Part shown: positions 8,921 to 10,000 of the stretch, in pieces
How positions within the stretch are numbered: the first letter of the stretch is position 1
Layout: each line of letters starts with the position of its first letter
Origin: Actinidia chinensis
Taxonomy: Eukaryota > Streptophyta > Magnoliopsida > Ericales > Actinidiaceae
Direction: 5' to 3'
Length of the DNA stretch: 10,000 nt
NCBI GenBank assembly: GCA_009663005.1
Contig: CM018913.1
Coordinates: forward strand, 612,421-622,420
Notes under the pieces: generated by a model
Database searches by the model: none
The model's input: the letters and a program-made list of their open reading frames with translations, nothing else
What the model was told of the DNA's origin: nothing
Position numbers and translations under genes: made by a program

Positions 8921-10000
8921 GTGAGCCCACTTGATTCTTGACCTATTTTAGCTGTTAATTTTCTTCAAGTCATGTGTTTCTTAAGATACCCAGATAGAAA
9001 TTTTCGATAAATGTGCAATGTTTGGGGACGAACTTTGGTATGATGGCATGTGCTGTTTTTTTTTTCCTTTTCTTGCAATTATATTGGCAATTTTGTTTGA
9101 GAGTCTGTGGAGATAGATGGGTGTTCTGTAATAATGTGCAATTGTGGAGATGGTTCAATGTAATTTGGTGAGAGTTCATGTGTGTTTATGACTGTTGGTT
9201 CTTGCTTTTGGAGTACTTGATGAGAACTATCTTTGTTAGTAAGTTATTTTTTGTGCGTGTCTTGGTTTGTCTGTTGCTTTTTGCTGTTGCAAGGATGCGC
9301 CATCTGAAAGATACTTAAACTAGGGGTTTTCATCAGTTATTCACAATCATGGATGGGTTTTGTTAACTGGTTTGCAAGAGTTTGGAGAAAATATTTTAAT
9401 TGCTTGTACAACTTAATTTGGGTAAACTAGCGACGGTTTCTTATTTTTGATGACTTCTCTTGAAAAGGCAGTTTGGAGGAGAGTACAGTTCGTTTGTGAC
9501 TATGATTCAAGCGGTATTGAACACCGTTCCTGTTTCATTTCTGAAGCTTATGGATTCAGCAATTTTTATAACTAGAATCTATGTTGTCTTGTGTGAGGTT
9601 TGCTGATGTATGTGTTAGTATTTTCCTTTCATCCTGGAAACAGTTCACCGATTTTCCTATCCGAATGTGTCTTATCTATATTTGAATCGATGTGCTTCTT
9701 TGTAGAAGGTAATTAGATGACTTATTTTCGTTTTGTTTGCTATCCTGTCAAAACATCCCAGATTGTTCTCATTTTGAATGTATTGTGTGTGTCTCTCGCT
9801 GACTTATATTTTCTTATTCTTCACTCTTCATAAGCAAGCTTAAATTCAAACTTTGAAGGCAAAATAGTAATTCAGGTGAATGTTGACTCCTGGGCAGTGG
9901 AAAGTTATTGAAACATGCACCTTTCAGTTCAATTTATTCGTGTAATCTTTTTTCCAGGTGCTAGTGCTGTTTCATTTTTTTAAGTTCTAGCTGTAAGTAA
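8921..10000 (+). other. First intron of the F-box gene, running off the window
   Basis: It starts with GTGAGC and is T-rich in the manner of plant introns. The expected second exon (VDSVSCYC...) is not found before 10000, so the intron exceeds 1,079 bases or the next exon lies just outside. An acceptor-like TTTTTTCCAG at about 9948-9957 and a GTAAGT donor at 9993 bracket 35 bases with an in-frame stop. Nothing else coding or repetitive stands out. Confidence 0.6.

Overview
This is an AT-rich stretch of a flowering-plant nuclear genome, probably a eudicot; I cannot name the species. The evidence is one spliced 3' terminal exon of a plant DEAD-box RNA helicase, one spliced 5' exon of a plant Kelch-repeat F-box protein, CT/GA microsatellites near transcribed regions, and many non-autonomous DNA-transposon relics. 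No prokaryotic, organellar or viral gene is visible.

Layout. 1-2034 precedes a splice acceptor and appears to be intron, or upstream DNA, of the helicase gene; it holds two degenerate copies of one dispersed repeat and a (CT)15 microsatellite. 2035-2517 is the last coding exon of an RH37/RH11/RH52-type (Ded1/DDX3) helicase, followed by a 3' UTR ending near 3000-3050. About 3050-8460 is intergenic: short palindromes and a degenerate transposon-end relic (3168-3385), an LTR- or promoter-like block with a TATA box and a GTGGT repeat (about 3830-4320), short tandem repeats (4961-5020, 5529-5560, 5840-5863), a C-rich island with a telo-box and an A11-TT-A11 tail (about 5870-6227), a foldback MITE (6498-6663), a CT/AG foldback next to a TATA-like box (6961-7040), and a 612-bp Mutator-type MITE with a perfect 9-bp target-site duplication (7129-7758). 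From about 8464 on, a promoter and GA-rich leader with one upstream ORF lead to the first coding exon (8858-8920) of a gene matching Arabidopsis At1g55270 (SAGL1). The first intron runs off the right edge.

The two genes lie on the same strand about 6.3 kb apart (stop codon to start codon), and nothing suggests a functional link. I found no undescribed multi-gene system. The points most worth checking are the intact Mutator-type MITE upstream of the F-box gene, the single-uORF leader of that gene, the possible stop-containing cassette exon at the right edge, and the missing penultimate helicase exon.
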